From positions 62,001 to 126,000 of the forward strand of contig KB906738.1 in the NCBI GenBank assembly GCA_000381585.1: DNA of 64,000 nucleotides. The letters run 5' to 3'. The notes under the pieces were generated by a model. The model worked only from the letters and a program-made list of their open reading frames with translations, was not told the DNA's origin and made no database searches. Source of the DNA: Acidobacteriaceae bacterium KBS 83 (GTDB lineage: Bacteria; Acidobacteriota; Terriglobia; Terriglobales; Acidobacteriaceae). This document shows positions 1 through 8,723 of the stretch, piece after piece. Position 1 is the first letter of the stretch, and the number at the start of each line of letters is the position of its first letter. Position numbers and translations under genes: made by a program.

Positions 1-771
1 TCCCCAGCCGGCGCTCTGACCGAAGCTGCCGGAGCCTTCGCGGCGAATCTGTTCGAGATGCTTCTGGTCGATGGCTGCGTTGAACTGTGAGACGGAGACG
101 GCGGGACGCAGGCGGACGACACTCGAATAGAACTCGTTGTAGCGCTCACCTGGTCCGTAGGAGGTGGGCGCGAGACCGAGCGGCACCCACACGTCGCGGC
201 TGCGTGGCCAGTCGAAGTCGCTGCGGATCACGCCGATCACGCGATAGGGCTGGCCGTCGAGAACGAGTGATTTGCCAATGGCGTCGTGCTGGCCGCCGAA
301 GAGCCGCTGCCATGCGCCGTAACTGAGGACAACGACGCGGCTCGCGCCCTTTTGATCATCTTCCGGTTGGAAGGTGCGGCCGAGGATGGGCTGCGCGCCG
401 AAGGTGCGGAACCAGGGCCAGGTAACCTCGGCTGCGAGCAGATGAAGCGTGTGGCCGTCCTGCTGGGCGTTGAAGCTCTGCTCGTCATACATGGAGGATG
501 AGGAGACGAGCGAGGAGAGCGAGGCGGCATCCGCCTGATCGGGCGCGGAGACCCCGATGCTGGGCAGATTGAGCTGCGTGTAGCGCGCATGAAAGGAGAC
601 CAGGCTCGCCGGGTCTTCGACGCCTGCGGGATGCAGCAGCACGCCCTGAACAACGCTGAAGATGGCGGTGTTCGCTCCGATGCCAAGGGTGAGGGTGAGA
701 ATGGCGATGACGGTGAAGAGAGGGGCGTGAAGAAGACGAAGCAAAGCTTGCCGGAGATTGGTCAGGAGCAT
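1..771 (-). CDS. ADOP/MacB-type ABC transporter permease, N-terminal part (cut by window edge)
   Basis: The frame is open from an ATG at 771 to the window edge (257 codons), so only the N-terminus is visible. Residues about 17-45 form a hydrophobic segment with the motif LTLTLGIGANTAIFSVV, the hallmark first membrane helix of MacB/FtsX-like permeases of the acidobacterial ADOP family. It is followed by a periplasmic MacB_PCD-like region with the typical block TFGAQPILGRTF and later VVVLSYGAWQRLFGG. The family normally runs to about 800-880 residues with two permease modules and works with a separate ATPase in export or extracytoplasmic signalling. Identification is firm at family level; the substrate cannot be told. 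The gene stands alone here, with no ATPase in view. Confidence 0.88.
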   Translation of the reverse strand, partial: MLLTNLRQALLRLLHAPLFTVIAILTLTLGIGANTAIFSVVQGVLLHPAGVEDPASLVSFHARYTQLNLPSIGVSAPDQADAASLSSLVSSSSMYDEQSFNAQQDGHTLHLLAAEVTWPWFRTFGAQPILGRTFQPEDDQKGASRVVVLSYGAWQRLFGGQHDAIGKSLVLDGQPYRVIGVIRSDFDWPRSRDVWVPLGLAPTSYGPGERYNEFYSSVVRLRPAVSVSQFNAAIDQKHLEQIRREGSGSFGQSAGWG

Positions 772-878
772 GTGGACCTCAACACGGTACTTCTCTTTGC
801 TACGCGATCAGCAGCCGTGCAGTTCACGCAAAAAGCGGCGCCAGGGACAAACCGCCGGGTTTGTGGAACTTCGCGACG

Positions 879-1721
879 TTACTCGCTTTCGAGGATGTGG
901 ATGGCGTCCTTGTAGGTGAGCGCATTGCTGACCGGCCGGTGGTCGGAGCTGTCCTCGGTGGTTTGAAAGGTGACGTTGTGGACCATCAGGATCTTCCCGG
1001 TGAGGTTGAGCTTGAGGTGCAACGCTTCCCAGTGATTCTCACCGACGTCCTTCTGAATTACGAGGATGGTGCCGCCCTTGTAGAGGCGGCCGATGACGCC
1101 CCAGCCGAAGTTCACATCGGAAATGAGGTGAGCGTCGAGGCGGGACAGGCGTTTCTGCGTGCAGTCGATCCATAGTTGCCCGGCCATGCCGTGGTAGACC
1201 TGCGCCTCGCGGTCCGGGGGCAGGAATTTTTCATTAGGAACGAAATCCAGACGCCATGCCGGGCCGTTCGGCGTGTTCACTATGCCGTTGTAGGTGTAGA
1301 TGAAGGCGTCAGGGAGCAGGCGGACCATCTCGTTCTCGCGAGCGCTGTCCTCCTGCTCTTTCTTATGGCGGTGGGCCTGCAGCTCCGGATGCGCCAGCAA
1401 ATTGTCGAGCCGGTCGCGCTCGGCCTGGGCGCGCTCAGGAGTGAGTGGCTTGTCATTCACCGCGATGAGTCGCGCGATGTCGCCGTCTTTGGTTTCGATG
1501 ATGTCCTTGGTGGTGCTGCCGGTCTCGTCCTGCTTACGCAGGCGAAAGCGGAAGGGATGACCGCTGTTGGAGGAGTGGAGTTCGTTCCACGACGCGGCCC
1601 GCACCAGCGCCACCGGATCTTCCGGCGGCGGCTCCTGCGCGTAGAGACGCGCGGAACAAGAGACGAGGAGCATTGCCGGCAGAACAAATTGGAGGCAGCG
1701 AGGCAAGGCAATCTGAAACAA
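879..1721 (-). CDS. Secreted protein of unknown function
   Basis: A TTG start at 1721 is chosen because AGGAGAG lies seven bases upstream and because it puts a signal peptide at the N-terminus (hydrophobic stretch FVLPAMLLVSCSA, likely cleavage after YAQ). The frame stays open up to 1877, but the extra residues are arginine-rich and look non-coding. The mature protein of about 250 residues is charged, with a HRHKKEQEDS linker, followed by a half resembling outer-membrane lipoprotein-sorting folds (GPAWRLDFVPNEKFLPP, then GQLWIDCTQKRLSRLDAHLISDV split by turns). No catalytic motif is seen. It was probably exported to the periplasm. The role is unknown; similarity to LolA/LolB-like beta proteins is only an impression. 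Confidence 0.7.
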   Translation of the reverse strand: MFQIALPRCLQFVLPAMLLVSCSARLYAQEPPPEDPVALVRAASWNELHSSNSGHPFRFRLRKQDETGSTTKDIIETKDGDIARLIAVNDKPLTPERAQAERDRLDNLLAHPELQAHRHKKEQEDSARENEMVRLLPDAFIYTYNGIVNTPNGPAWRLDFVPNEKFLPPDREAQVYHGMAGQLWIDCTQKRLSRLDAHLISDVNFGWGVIGRLYKGGTILVIQKDVGENHWEALHLKLNLTGKILMVHNVTFQTTEDSSDHRPVSNALTYKDAIHILESE

Positions 1722-2159
1722 GCATTCTCTCCTGGAAGCTGGGACGCATCGTAAACCAGACCTGTGCGCGAGCCTACCCGCTGCTTTGAGCAAGGGTAGC
1801 AGCCCGCGGTGTAAGGGGCTTGGAAGAAGGGCCCTGAACGCGGATCTCTCCATTTCGTCCGTGCCGCTTCGTGCCACGCGCCGGTCGGGATGACGGCGAT
1901 GTTGTTTTGAGGCTCAGCAAGTCTTTTTAATTAGACAGCGCGATCGGATGGAGAGTTGTGGCGTGGTTGGCGGTTGCGTATATAGCGTCTTCGATATGGG
2001 CGTAGACCGGCCGACGATTGTGCTTGGGGCTATTTCTAAAGGAAAAGGCACGCCAAGTGGGGACTCTGCGGACTGCCGTGTTGCCGAAAATGCTATAGTT
2101 CGCTCAAGAACTTGACGCCGCGCGCAGGTGCGGTGGGAACCCCTCAGGAGACGTGACAT
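1722..2159. other. Intergenic region upstream of two divergent genes
   Basis: About 440 bases between the TTG start of the minus-strand secreted protein and the bactofilin start. It has longer AT-rich patches (1915-1935, 2030-2045) than its surroundings. TATAGT at about 2094-2099 could serve as a -10 box for bactofilin, but no good -35 is placed 17 bases before it. A CAGGAGACGTGACAT ribosome-binding region precedes the ATG at 2160. No RNA gene or open frame of quality is seen. Confidence 0.4.
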
Positions 2160-2531
2160 ATGGCGGCAGGCGAGTCCGGCGCAGCGGTTATCGGCAAATC
2201 AGTCCAGATCCGCGGCGAGGTGAATGGCAGCGAAGATTTGATAGTGGACGGTGTGGTTGAGGGCACGATCACGCTCAACGATAGCCGGCTGACCATCGGG
2301 CAGAACGCCAAGGTGTCGGCAAACATCTCCGCGCGCGACGTGGTGGTGGTTGGTTCCTTAAATGGCGATGTGCGCGCATCGGGCAAGGTAGAGCTGCGGC
2401 AGGGCTCGTCGCTCACTGGCGACCTTACGGCGGCGCGGCTGTCGATTGAAGAGAATGCAAATTTCAAGGGCAAGGTTGACCTAGTACAGAACGCCGCGCA
2501 GAAAGGCCAGCAGGCGCCGGAGAAGAAGTAG
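2160..2531 (+). CDS. Bactofilin family cytoskeletal protein
   Basis: A 123-residue protein consisting almost entirely of the bactofilin right-handed beta-helix domain: GKSVQIRGEVNGSEDLIVDG, GTITL, then repeating V/A-hydrophobic-G strands (NAKVSANISARDVVVVGS, GDVRASGKVELRQGSSL, GDLTAARLSIEENANFKG). Bactofilins polymerise without nucleotide and scaffold cell-shape or cell-wall enzymes at the membrane. The N-terminal tail is very short (MAAGESGAA) and the C-terminal tail is lysine-rich. The start has a GGAG Shine-Dalgarno nine bases upstream. The following gene begins 57 bases later on the same strand and is probably cotranscribed. No M23 peptidase partner, common beside bactofilins, is present. 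Confidence 0.93.
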   Translation: MAAGESGAAVIGKSVQIRGEVNGSEDLIVDGVVEGTITLNDSRLTIGQNAKVSANISARDVVVVGSLNGDVRASGKVELRQGSSLTGDLTAARLSIEENANFKGKVDLVQNAAQKGQQAPEKK

Positions 2532-2588
2532 GCGCGGCGAGGACCGCGAGAGCCTGCAGGGAAGTGGCGCCGGGGACGCCGATCATAC

Positions 2589-3242
2589 GTGTTCAAGAAC
2601 CCGTTTCAGAAATCCAAGGGTGAGGCGCAGTCCAGTTCGCCAACAGTGCTGACAGGACCGCGTATCGCGCGGCACTCGAGCGGATGGGCGAATCTGAAGA
2701 AGCAACTGCTGACCGAGAGCGGGCTGTACATCCTGGACATCGGCCCTACGTCCCCGACGAATATCAACCTGCTGACGAACGCCGGGCACAGCGTCTACAT
2801 GGCCGACCTGGTGCCGGAGGCGCAGAGTCCGGAGTGGATGAAGAAGCCGACAGAGGGCGGCGACCCGGTCTTCGACGTTGAAGGCTTCCTCGAACACAAC
2901 CTTAACTTTACCGGTCGCGAGTTCGATGCGGTGCTGCTTTGGGCAACGCTTGACTATCTGCCGGAGTCGCTGGTTCAGCCGACGGTGGACCGTCTGCACT
3001 CCTGCATGCGGCCCGGCGGCAAAGTGCTGGCGCTCTTCCACAACAAACAAACAGGCGAGAACACTGCGTATTGCCGCTATCACCTGAGCGAGACGGATGC
3101 GATTGACATGCAGGGAAGTGCGCCCATCCCACTTCGCCGCGCGTTCACTAACCGCAATATCGAGAAGACCTTTGAACGCTTCGCCAACTGCAAGTTCTTC
3201 CTCGCAAAGGACAATCTCTACGAAGTGATCATCACGCGTTAG
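2589..3242 (+). CDS. SAM-dependent methyltransferase-like protein
   Basis: 217 residues from a GTG start. The central part resembles a class I methyltransferase Rossmann fold: LYILDIGPTSPTNINLLTNA in the motif I position (residues about 45-65), an acidic end of strand 2 (VYMADL), FDAVLLWATLDYLPESLV at motif IV, and MRPGGKVLALFH at the post-motif strand. Motif I lacks the usual GxGxG (it reads DIGPTSP), so SAM binding is possible but not assured. It follows bactofilin directly and may belong to the same transcript, which would suggest a morphogenetic or envelope-linked role; that is inference. The target of methylation is unknown. Confidence 0.7.
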   Translation: MFKNPFQKSKGEAQSSSPTVLTGPRIARHSSGWANLKKQLLTESGLYILDIGPTSPTNINLLTNAGHSVYMADLVPEAQSPEWMKKPTEGGDPVFDVEGFLEHNLNFTGREFDAVLLWATLDYLPESLVQPTVDRLHSCMRPGGKVLALFHNKQTGENTAYCRYHLSETDAIDMQGSAPIPLRRAFTNRNIEKTFERFANCKFFLAKDNLYEVIITR

Positions 3243-3251
3243 ATCTGCTTA

Positions 3252-4715
3252 TCAGCTCGCCTCCGCCAGGCGCGAGCCATCCTCGGACATATCGTCACGC
3301 TGGAGCGATTCGAGGGAGCGGCCTTCGGCGGCGACACCCCAGATAGCCTGCACTGTGCCGGCGGCGATCATGGCAACGGCTCCAAGCCCATAACCGAAGA
3401 ACAGCAGACTGCGCGATCCGCTGCCGATGATTCGCCCGAAGAGGAATGGCCCGGCAATGCCGCCGAGCAGGGTGCCTGCAGTGTAGAAAAGGGCGATGGC
3501 TGACGCGCGCACTTCCTGAGGGAAGAGTTCGCTGGCACTGAGATAAGCGGCGCTGGCGCTGGCGGATGCGACAAAAAAGACAACCGTCCAGCATGCGATC
3601 TGCGTGGATGCGTTGAGACGCCCGAGCCAGAACAGCCACCCGGCGAGCAACAAAAGCAATCCTGAAAGCATGAAGGTGCCGCCGGTCATGGTGCGTCGTC
3701 CGACGGTATCGAAGAAGCGGCCGAGGAGTAGCGGACCAAGGAAATTCGCGAGCGCAATCGGCAGGAAGGCATAGCCGACGCGGCTGGCGGATGCTCCGTA
3801 GTAGCGCAGCAACACCAGAGTGAGAGAAAAGAAGACCGAGTTGTAAAAGAGAGCCTGCGCGGTCATGAGGCACATGGTGACGGCGGCGCGGCGTCGATAA
3901 CGTCCGATGAGCAGGCGGATGGTCTCAATCAGGCCTTCTCGGTTACGAAGTATTGAGGGGATCGGAATAAGGGAAGGCATGTACTCCCGGCCTTCCATCC
4001 TGGATAAGACCTGGGCGGCTTCGTTGACGCGTCCTCGTGCTAAAAGCCAACGCGGGCTTTCCGGCACATTGCGGCGAAGGATGAGCACCAACAGGCCGAT
4101 CGGTAATCCCGACAAATATGCGACACGCCAGCCCAGCGCCAAGGGAAAGAGGCGCCCGGAAAGGAAGGTGCTGGAGACCAGTGACCCGATCACGATTCCA
4201 ATCCAAAAGGTGCCGTTGATGGCGAGGTCTACGCGGCCGCGTAGTCGCGCCGGGATGAGTTCATCGATTGCCGAGTTCACCGCGGCATACTCGCCGCCGA
4301 TACCGGCTCCCGTGAAGAACCGGCAGGCGGTGAAACTTGCGAGGTTCCATGCCATGCCGGTTGCGGTAGTTGCCGCCAGATATCCGATTAGCGTCCAGAA
4401 GAAAATCTTCCTTCTTCCGAAGCGATCAGCCAGAACGCCCAACACGATGGAGCCGAGGACAGCACCCGCGAGGTAGATCGAAGAGCTGAGGCCTAGCTGC
4501 GCGTCTGAGAGAGACAGACCCTGGTGGGACTTGAGAGCGCCGGCGAGCGAGCCGCCGAGGCTGCCTTCCAGGCCGTCGAGGAGCCATGTGATGCCGAGCG
4601 CAAGAACGAAGCGGAGGTGCCATCGACTCCAGGTCAGCGCATCCATTCGCCTGGGGATTGTCAGTGAGTCCGGGGCTGTTGGCTCCTCCCGGAGGAGAAT
4701 GGAGTTGGCTGACAT
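3252..4715 (-). CDS. MFS transporter, metabolite:H+ symporter type
   Basis: 487 residues with twelve predicted membrane helices. It carries the MFS loop 2-3 signature GVLADRFGRRKIFF, the helix 4 motif GAGIGGEYAAVNSAIDEL, and after helix 6 the sugar-porter-like PESPRWLLARGR. The second half repeats the pattern (LGRFFDTVGRRTMTGG). This combination fits the sugar/organic-acid porter branch (SV2/AAHS-like). It is an inner membrane permease whose substrate cannot be told from sequence. The gene converges with the methyltransferase-like gene (10-base gap). The neighbouring radical SAM gene lies 42 bases upstream on the same strand. A start at 4715 places about 25 cytosolic residues before helix 1. 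Confidence 0.9.
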   Translation of the reverse strand: MSANSILLREEPTAPDSLTIPRRMDALTWSRWHLRFVLALGITWLLDGLEGSLGGSLAGALKSHQGLSLSDAQLGLSSSIYLAGAVLGSIVLGVLADRFGRRKIFFWTLIGYLAATTATGMAWNLASFTACRFFTGAGIGGEYAAVNSAIDELIPARLRGRVDLAINGTFWIGIVIGSLVSSTFLSGRLFPLALGWRVAYLSGLPIGLLVLILRRNVPESPRWLLARGRVNEAAQVLSRMEGREYMPSLIPIPSILRNREGLIETIRLLIGRYRRRAAVTMCLMTAQALFYNSVFFSLTLVLLRYYGASASRVGYAFLPIALANFLGPLLLGRFFDTVGRRTMTGGTFMLSGLLLLLAGWLFWLGRLNASTQIACWTVVFFVASASASAAYLSASELFPQEVRASAIALFYTAGTLLGGIAGPFLFGRIIGSGSRSLLFFGYGLGAVAMIAAGTVQAIWGVAAEGRSLESLQRDDMSEDGSRLAEAS

Positions 4716-4757
4716 GCGTTCTCAACGCCATCAGATGCCGCTTTTGCTTCGGAAGTA

Positions 4758-5846
4758 CTAGCGAAGCGCCACAGGCCGCGGAGGCTTGCGCGGCACGCCT
4801 GCCAGCGCGTTGAGCGGGAAGAGCTGGCTCTCTTCCTCACGCAGCGATGGCGGTATGCCGATGTTGCTGGTGAGCAGCTTGTCGTCCCTTCGCTGGCCGA
4901 TGCCGTGCTTTCCGCAGGCGGCGCGCAGCAGTTCGCGGCAGCGCTCGGCGTAGGCTTTGGGGACAAAGGCCGCGCTCTCATAGCGCGTGCGGTACATCGG
5001 CTCCAGCGCGGGGAAGTGCTCGCGGATGAAGGCGAGATAGGTTTCCTTCGAACATGGCTTCAGGAAGAGCGGGTTCGCGTGCAGGAAGCAGGCGCGGGAC
5101 TGGCGCGCGAGTTCGGCCATGCGGTTGAGCGCTGGGCCGGTATCGGTGATGCCGGGCAGCAGCGGCGCGCACATCACGCCGACGCGGAGACCGGCCTCGC
5201 GCAGCAGCCGCACGGTGGCAAAGCGAATGTCCGGGCGTGGCGCGCGAGGTTCGAGCAGCCGTGCGAGGGCGGCGTCGGGCGTAGTGATGGTCATGTGGAT
5301 CGTCAGCTCGTTACTGCTTGCGATCTGACAGAGGTAGCGCAGGTCACGAGCGATGAGCGCGGACTTAGTGACGATGCCGATTGAGAGGCCGCGCTGCTCG
5401 GCGAATACAGCGAGCAAGCTCTGGGTGATGCGCAGACGGCGCTCGATGGGTTGGTAGGGATCAGTGGCAGTCCCGATCGCGATCTCCTCGCCGGGGCGGA
5501 CCTGGCGCAACTCCTGGCGAAGGAGCCACGCGGCGTTGTCTTTGACGAAGATCTTCCGCTCGAAGTCGGCCGGGTTTCGCAACTCCATGAACTCGTGGGT
5601 GTAGCGGGCGTAGCAGTAGCGGCAGGCGAACTCGCAGCCGCGATACGGATTGATACCCCAGGCGAAGCGCAACCCGCGGCGGGAGACGACGCGATTCAGG
5701 ATGGAGCGGACAGGGAGGGAGCGGAACTCAACGAGATGGCCCTCGTCGACATCCACGGAGTCCGCGACCATGCGGGCGATGCCGACCACTGGAGCGGTGG
5801 GTAGGTCGGGAAACAGGGGGAGCGACGTGGCCTGCATATTCGCCAT
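4758..5846 (-). CDS. Radical SAM protein, Rv2578c / spore photoproduct lyase-like family
   Basis: The start at ATG 5846 is supported by AGAGG eight bases upstream and gives 362 residues; the frame is open further upstream, but that part overlaps the divergent glycosidase. The radical SAM cluster motif CxxxCxxC is seen as CEFACRYCYARY at about residues 80-90, in the family context RGLRFAWGINPYRGC and ATDPYQPIERR. These proteins use a 4Fe-4S cluster and SAM to generate radicals. This family (DNA-repair-photolyase-like in older annotation) has no firmly known reaction. It sits head to head with the secreted glycosidase gene, with 81 bases between starts that must hold both promoters. Confidence 0.88.
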   Translation of the reverse strand: MANMQATSLPLFPDLPTAPVVGIARMVADSVDVDEGHLVEFRSLPVRSILNRVVSRRGLRFAWGINPYRGCEFACRYCYARYTHEFMELRNPADFERKIFVKDNAAWLLRQELRQVRPGEEIAIGTATDPYQPIERRLRITQSLLAVFAEQRGLSIGIVTKSALIARDLRYLCQIASSNELTIHMTITTPDAALARLLEPRAPRPDIRFATVRLLREAGLRVGVMCAPLLPGITDTGPALNRMAELARQSRACFLHANPLFLKPCSKETYLAFIREHFPALEPMYRTRYESAAFVPKAYAERCRELLRAACGKHGIGQRRDDKLLTSNIGIPPSLREEESQLFPLNALAGVPRKPPRPVALR

Positions 5847-5927
5847 TTGTTCGCCTCTGGAATAAGAGTAGACCCGCGCCTGGGCGGCGTCAAGCAATGG
5901 AAGGGGGTGCTGATAAAGTGGGCTGCG

Positions 5928-7079
5928 ATGCGATGGTCTGTGCTGTGTGTGGCGTGGTTTTTGATCGCGGCGGGCGCTCCCAATCACGCCCAGCGGGGGG
6001 AACCACAACCGACGGCGTCGGAACGGGCGAGGGCGGCTCAATGGATTTTGGGGCCGTTCTCGCGCCCGGAGGATGCCCGGCCGGTGATTACGGCGCGGCG
6101 GGAGTCGGTCTTCTCCGATCCTATCCTCGACAAGCCGGTGAATTGGGAGGCGCTCCATACCTTCAACCCGGCGGCTGTGGTCCGAAACGGGAAGATCTAT
6201 GTTCTCTATCGCGCCGAGGACGACAGCGGCGCGATGCAGATCGGGATGCACACCTCGCGGCTTGGCCTTGCGGTGAGCGAGGACGGTGTGCATTTCGCGC
6301 GCGAGGCGGCGCCGGTGTTCTACCCGGCGAAGGACAGTGAGCAGGCGCGGGAGTGGCCAGGCGGCACGGAAGATCCTCGGATTGTCGAGTCGCCGGACGG
6401 CGGCTACGTCATCACCTACACGCAGTGGAACCGCGAGACGTACCGCGTCGGCATTGCGACGTCACCCGACCTACATACCTGGACCAAACATGGTCCGGCC
6501 TTCGGTATGGGCAAATGGGGCGGCCTGAAGTACAAGTCAGCTGGCATTGTCACCGCGTGTGTGATGAAAGGGCGGTGCATCGCGACGAGGATCGATGGCC
6601 ACTACCGGATGTATTGGGGTGAGGGTGAGATTCACCTGGCGACGTCAGACGACCTGGTGCACTGGACGCCGGTCGAAGACGCAAACCACCAGCCCAAAGT
6701 CCTGATGCGCGCTCGTCCGCGGAAGTTCGACAGCGGATTGCCGGAGGTAGGGCCGCCGCCGGTACTGACGAAGGACGGAATCGTCCTTTTGTACAACGGA
6801 AAAAACTCCGCGGGAGCGGATCTTGACCCGGCGCTTGCTGGCGGCACCTACTCGGTGGGGCAGGCGCTGTTTGCGGTCAACGATCCGGCGAAGCTGCTGG
6901 CACGGACGGAGAAGCCGTTCTTCCAACCGAAGCTTGCATGGGAGCAGAGTGGACAGTACGCGGCGGGCACCACCTTTGCTGAAGGATTGGTGTGGTTTGA
7001 GGATCACTGGCTGCTCTACTACGGCTGCGCGGATTCGCGTGTGGGTGTCGCGATGAGCGGCTCCGCGCCAGGCCGCTAG
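5928..7079 (+). CDS. Secreted glycosidase, GH130-like five-bladed beta-propeller
   Basis: From ATG 5928 the protein (383 residues) opens with a signal peptide (RWSVLCVAWFLIAAGAPNHA). A GTG at 5907 in the same frame is an alternative start. The catalytic domain shows propeller repeats (GKIYVLYRAEDD, LGLAVSEDGVHF, VGIATSPDLHTW, IHLATSDDLVHW) and the GH130 hallmark GGTEDPRIVES, where the Asp of EDPR is the general acid in mannoside phosphorylases. GH130 enzymes cleave beta-mannosides by phosphorolysis or hydrolysis; secretion argues for hydrolysis, since phosphate-dependent enzymes are usually cytosolic. Six bases before the end it runs almost directly into the SDR gene, so a shared transcript is likely. 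Confidence 0.85.
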   Translation: MRWSVLCVAWFLIAAGAPNHAQRGEPQPTASERARAAQWILGPFSRPEDARPVITARRESVFSDPILDKPVNWEALHTFNPAAVVRNGKIYVLYRAEDDSGAMQIGMHTSRLGLAVSEDGVHFAREAAPVFYPAKDSEQAREWPGGTEDPRIVESPDGGYVITYTQWNRETYRVGIATSPDLHTWTKHGPAFGMGKWGGLKYKSAGIVTACVMKGRCIATRIDGHYRMYWGEGEIHLATSDDLVHWTPVEDANHQPKVLMRARPRKFDSGLPEVGPPPVLTKDGIVLLYNGKNSAGADLDPALAGGTYSVGQALFAVNDPAKLLARTEKPFFQPKLAWEQSGQYAAGTTFAEGLVWFEDHWLLYYGCADSRVGVAMSGSAPGR

Positions 7080-7089
7080 AATCCAAGAT

Positions 7090-7815
7090 ATGTATTCACT
7101 GAGAGGGAAGACCGCGCTGGTGACGGGCGCGGCGAAGCGGATTGGGCGCAGCCTGGCGCTCGCGCTGGCGAACGAGGGGGCAGATGTAGCGATCACCTAC
7201 CGCAGCTCCGAGGCGGAGGCACAGGCTACGGTTGCGGCGATCCGGGAGTCCGGCGTGCGTGCGATGGCGGTTTATTGCGATCTGGGCGATCCGGCGTGCG
7301 TGCGGCGCGCTGTCGAAGCGACGATTGGGAAACTGGGGAAGATCGAACTGCTAGTGAATAACGCCGGGATGTTCGAGACGATGCCGCTGGAATCGATTGC
7401 GCTCGAACAATGGGACGCGATGCTGAACACGAATACGCGTGGACCGTTCCTGATGGCGCAGGCGGCGCACGCGGAGCTGAAGCAGCGACAGGGGCGCATT
7501 GTAAACATCGGCTCGTTGGGCGGGCTGCATCCGTGGGCGACGCATGGGCACTACTGCGTCTCCAAGGCTGCGGTTCATATGCTCACTAAGACGATGGCGA
7601 AGGCATGGGCGCCGGAGATCAGCGTGAACTGCGTGGCGCCGGGGATGATCGTGAACGGCGAAGTCGACCCGGATTACGAGCACTTCGCGGAGAGGACGCC
7701 GATGCGGCGTAACGGCACGCCGGAGGATGTGGCGGCGGCGGTGCTCTTTTTCGCGACCGGACCGAGGTTTATTACCGGACAGGTGCTGAGCGTGGATGGC
7801 GGATTGGGGCTCTGA
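7090..7815 (+). CDS. SDR family NAD(P)-dependent oxidoreductase
   Basis: 241 residues, the normal length of a classical short-chain dehydrogenase. Visible motifs are the cofactor loop TGAAKRIGRSLA (TGxxxxxG, with Lys-Arg suggesting NADP preference), NNAG at residues about 90-93, the catalytic Ser in VNIGSLGG, and YxxxK as YCVSK near residue 156-160. The TGxxKRIG form resembles pteridine-reductase-like and FabG-like SDRs. The substrate is unknown. It starts ten bases after the glycosidase stop and probably shares its transcript, but a functional link with glycan breakdown is not evident. Confidence 0.9.
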   Translation: MYSLRGKTALVTGAAKRIGRSLALALANEGADVAITYRSSEAEAQATVAAIRESGVRAMAVYCDLGDPACVRRAVEATIGKLGKIELLVNNAGMFETMPLESIALEQWDAMLNTNTRGPFLMAQAAHAELKQRQGRIVNIGSLGGLHPWATHGHYCVSKAAVHMLTKTMAKAWAPEISVNCVAPGMIVNGEVDPDYEHFAERTPMRRNGTPEDVAAAVLFFATGPRFITGQVLSVDGGLGL

Positions 7816-8115
7816 GGAGGGAAACAGGGATCAGAAACGTCCGCCCGTTGCTTCACCCAGTGGCACCCGTAGTCCACTTGCGAGGCGAAGCCTGAAGGGA
7901 AATCGCACAAGGCACACGGCGAGTAGCCGACGAGGGCGTGCGGTATCGAGCGTCACACCGGAGAACCAAAGCAGAATCGTTCAACAGATCAGCAGTGTTT
8001 GCGGCAGGGGGGGGAGAATCTGAGTTCTCATGCTGCCTTTCCAGAGACCACAATTACGTCAGAAAGCACACACAACAGGAGGGAAGGCTACGAACAGGTC
8101 CCGGTCCTCAAAAAG
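7816..8115. other. Intergenic region, nothing recognised
   Basis: About 300 bases between the SDR gene and the XRE regulator, which converge on it. It holds a run of eight G residues at about 8011-8018. No strong hairpin with a T-tract, no RNA gene and no convincing small reading frame were seen. Confidence 0.4.
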
Positions 8116-8376
8116 CTAAGAAGCTGCTCGATCTTCACGGATCAATGCAGGGAAGCTCATTACCTTCTCCCGTTCGAAGAGCCAGTCGACCTCAGAGTGC
8201 AGCGCGTTGGCAATGGCCTGCCGCAATGCATCTCCGGGCTCCCGGCTTCCGTTTACGATCCGGCTGAGATAGGCCTCATGAATGCCAACCATCTTGGCAA
8301 GTCGATTCTGCCGGATCCCAGTCTTGTAGATAGTCAGCTTCAAGTTAGGGTAAATAGATCTCTCGTCGAGTTTCAC
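8116..8376 (-). CDS. Small XRE-family helix-turn-helix regulator
   Basis: An 86-residue protein from a GTG start. Residues about 12-65 fit the Cro/C1 helix-turn-helix: LKLTIYKTGIRQNRLAKMVG for helices 1-2, IHEAYLSRIVNGSREP for the recognition helix and turn, and LRQAIANALHSEVDWLFE closing the fold. Free-standing proteins of this size act as DNA-binding repressors, antitoxins or phage-type regulators. No toxin-like gene is next to it: the flanks of 300 and 350 bases are empty, so it is isolated. Base composition around it is lower in GC than the operons nearby, compatible with a transferred or decayed locus. Confidence 0.85.
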   Translation of the reverse strand: MKLDERSIYPNLKLTIYKTGIRQNRLAKMVGIHEAYLSRIVNGSREPGDALRQAIANALHSEVDWLFEREKVMSFPALIREDRAAS

Positions 8377-8723
8377 TTTTTACTCGCCCCTTTGGACTTC
8401 GCAGCAAAAAGACGCGGCTGCGATGATCCCAAAAGTACAACCAGTCAAAAAAACTTGCCACGGTGCAATGGTACTCATTTAGTCACCACATGCTCGCCGA
8501 GGTAATCAAAGATGTGATTTTCTCCCTGCGAGCATGTCTTCTTAGACCGGCGACGAGCAGGTTTCGCATGGCGGCTAGTAGCTGTGGGTCTGAAAAAAAT
8601 TCGGACCTGACCCGGCAAGGATTTCCACGGGCTCGGCGCCCGCAAGTGGTGTAAATCCTTCATCGTAGGTCGTGTGCATGACAGAGATACTGATCCGTTT
8701 GAGCGGACCCGGGCCACCGCAGG
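8377..8723. other. Intergenic region flanking the XRE gene
   Basis: About 350 bases, AT-richer than the average, with poly-A patches (8406-8412, 8448-8456, 8594-8601). It must contain the promoter of the minus-strand XRE gene in its left part. No gene, tRNA-like fold or clear repeat is visible. It may be remnant DNA of a decayed element, but no sequence proves that. Confidence 0.4.

Noticed and set aside
5847-6293. Upstream extension of the radical SAM reading frame (minus strand, to 6293)
   Set aside because: It overlaps the divergent glycosidase, is arginine-rich without motifs, and a good ATG with ribosome-binding site exists at 5846.
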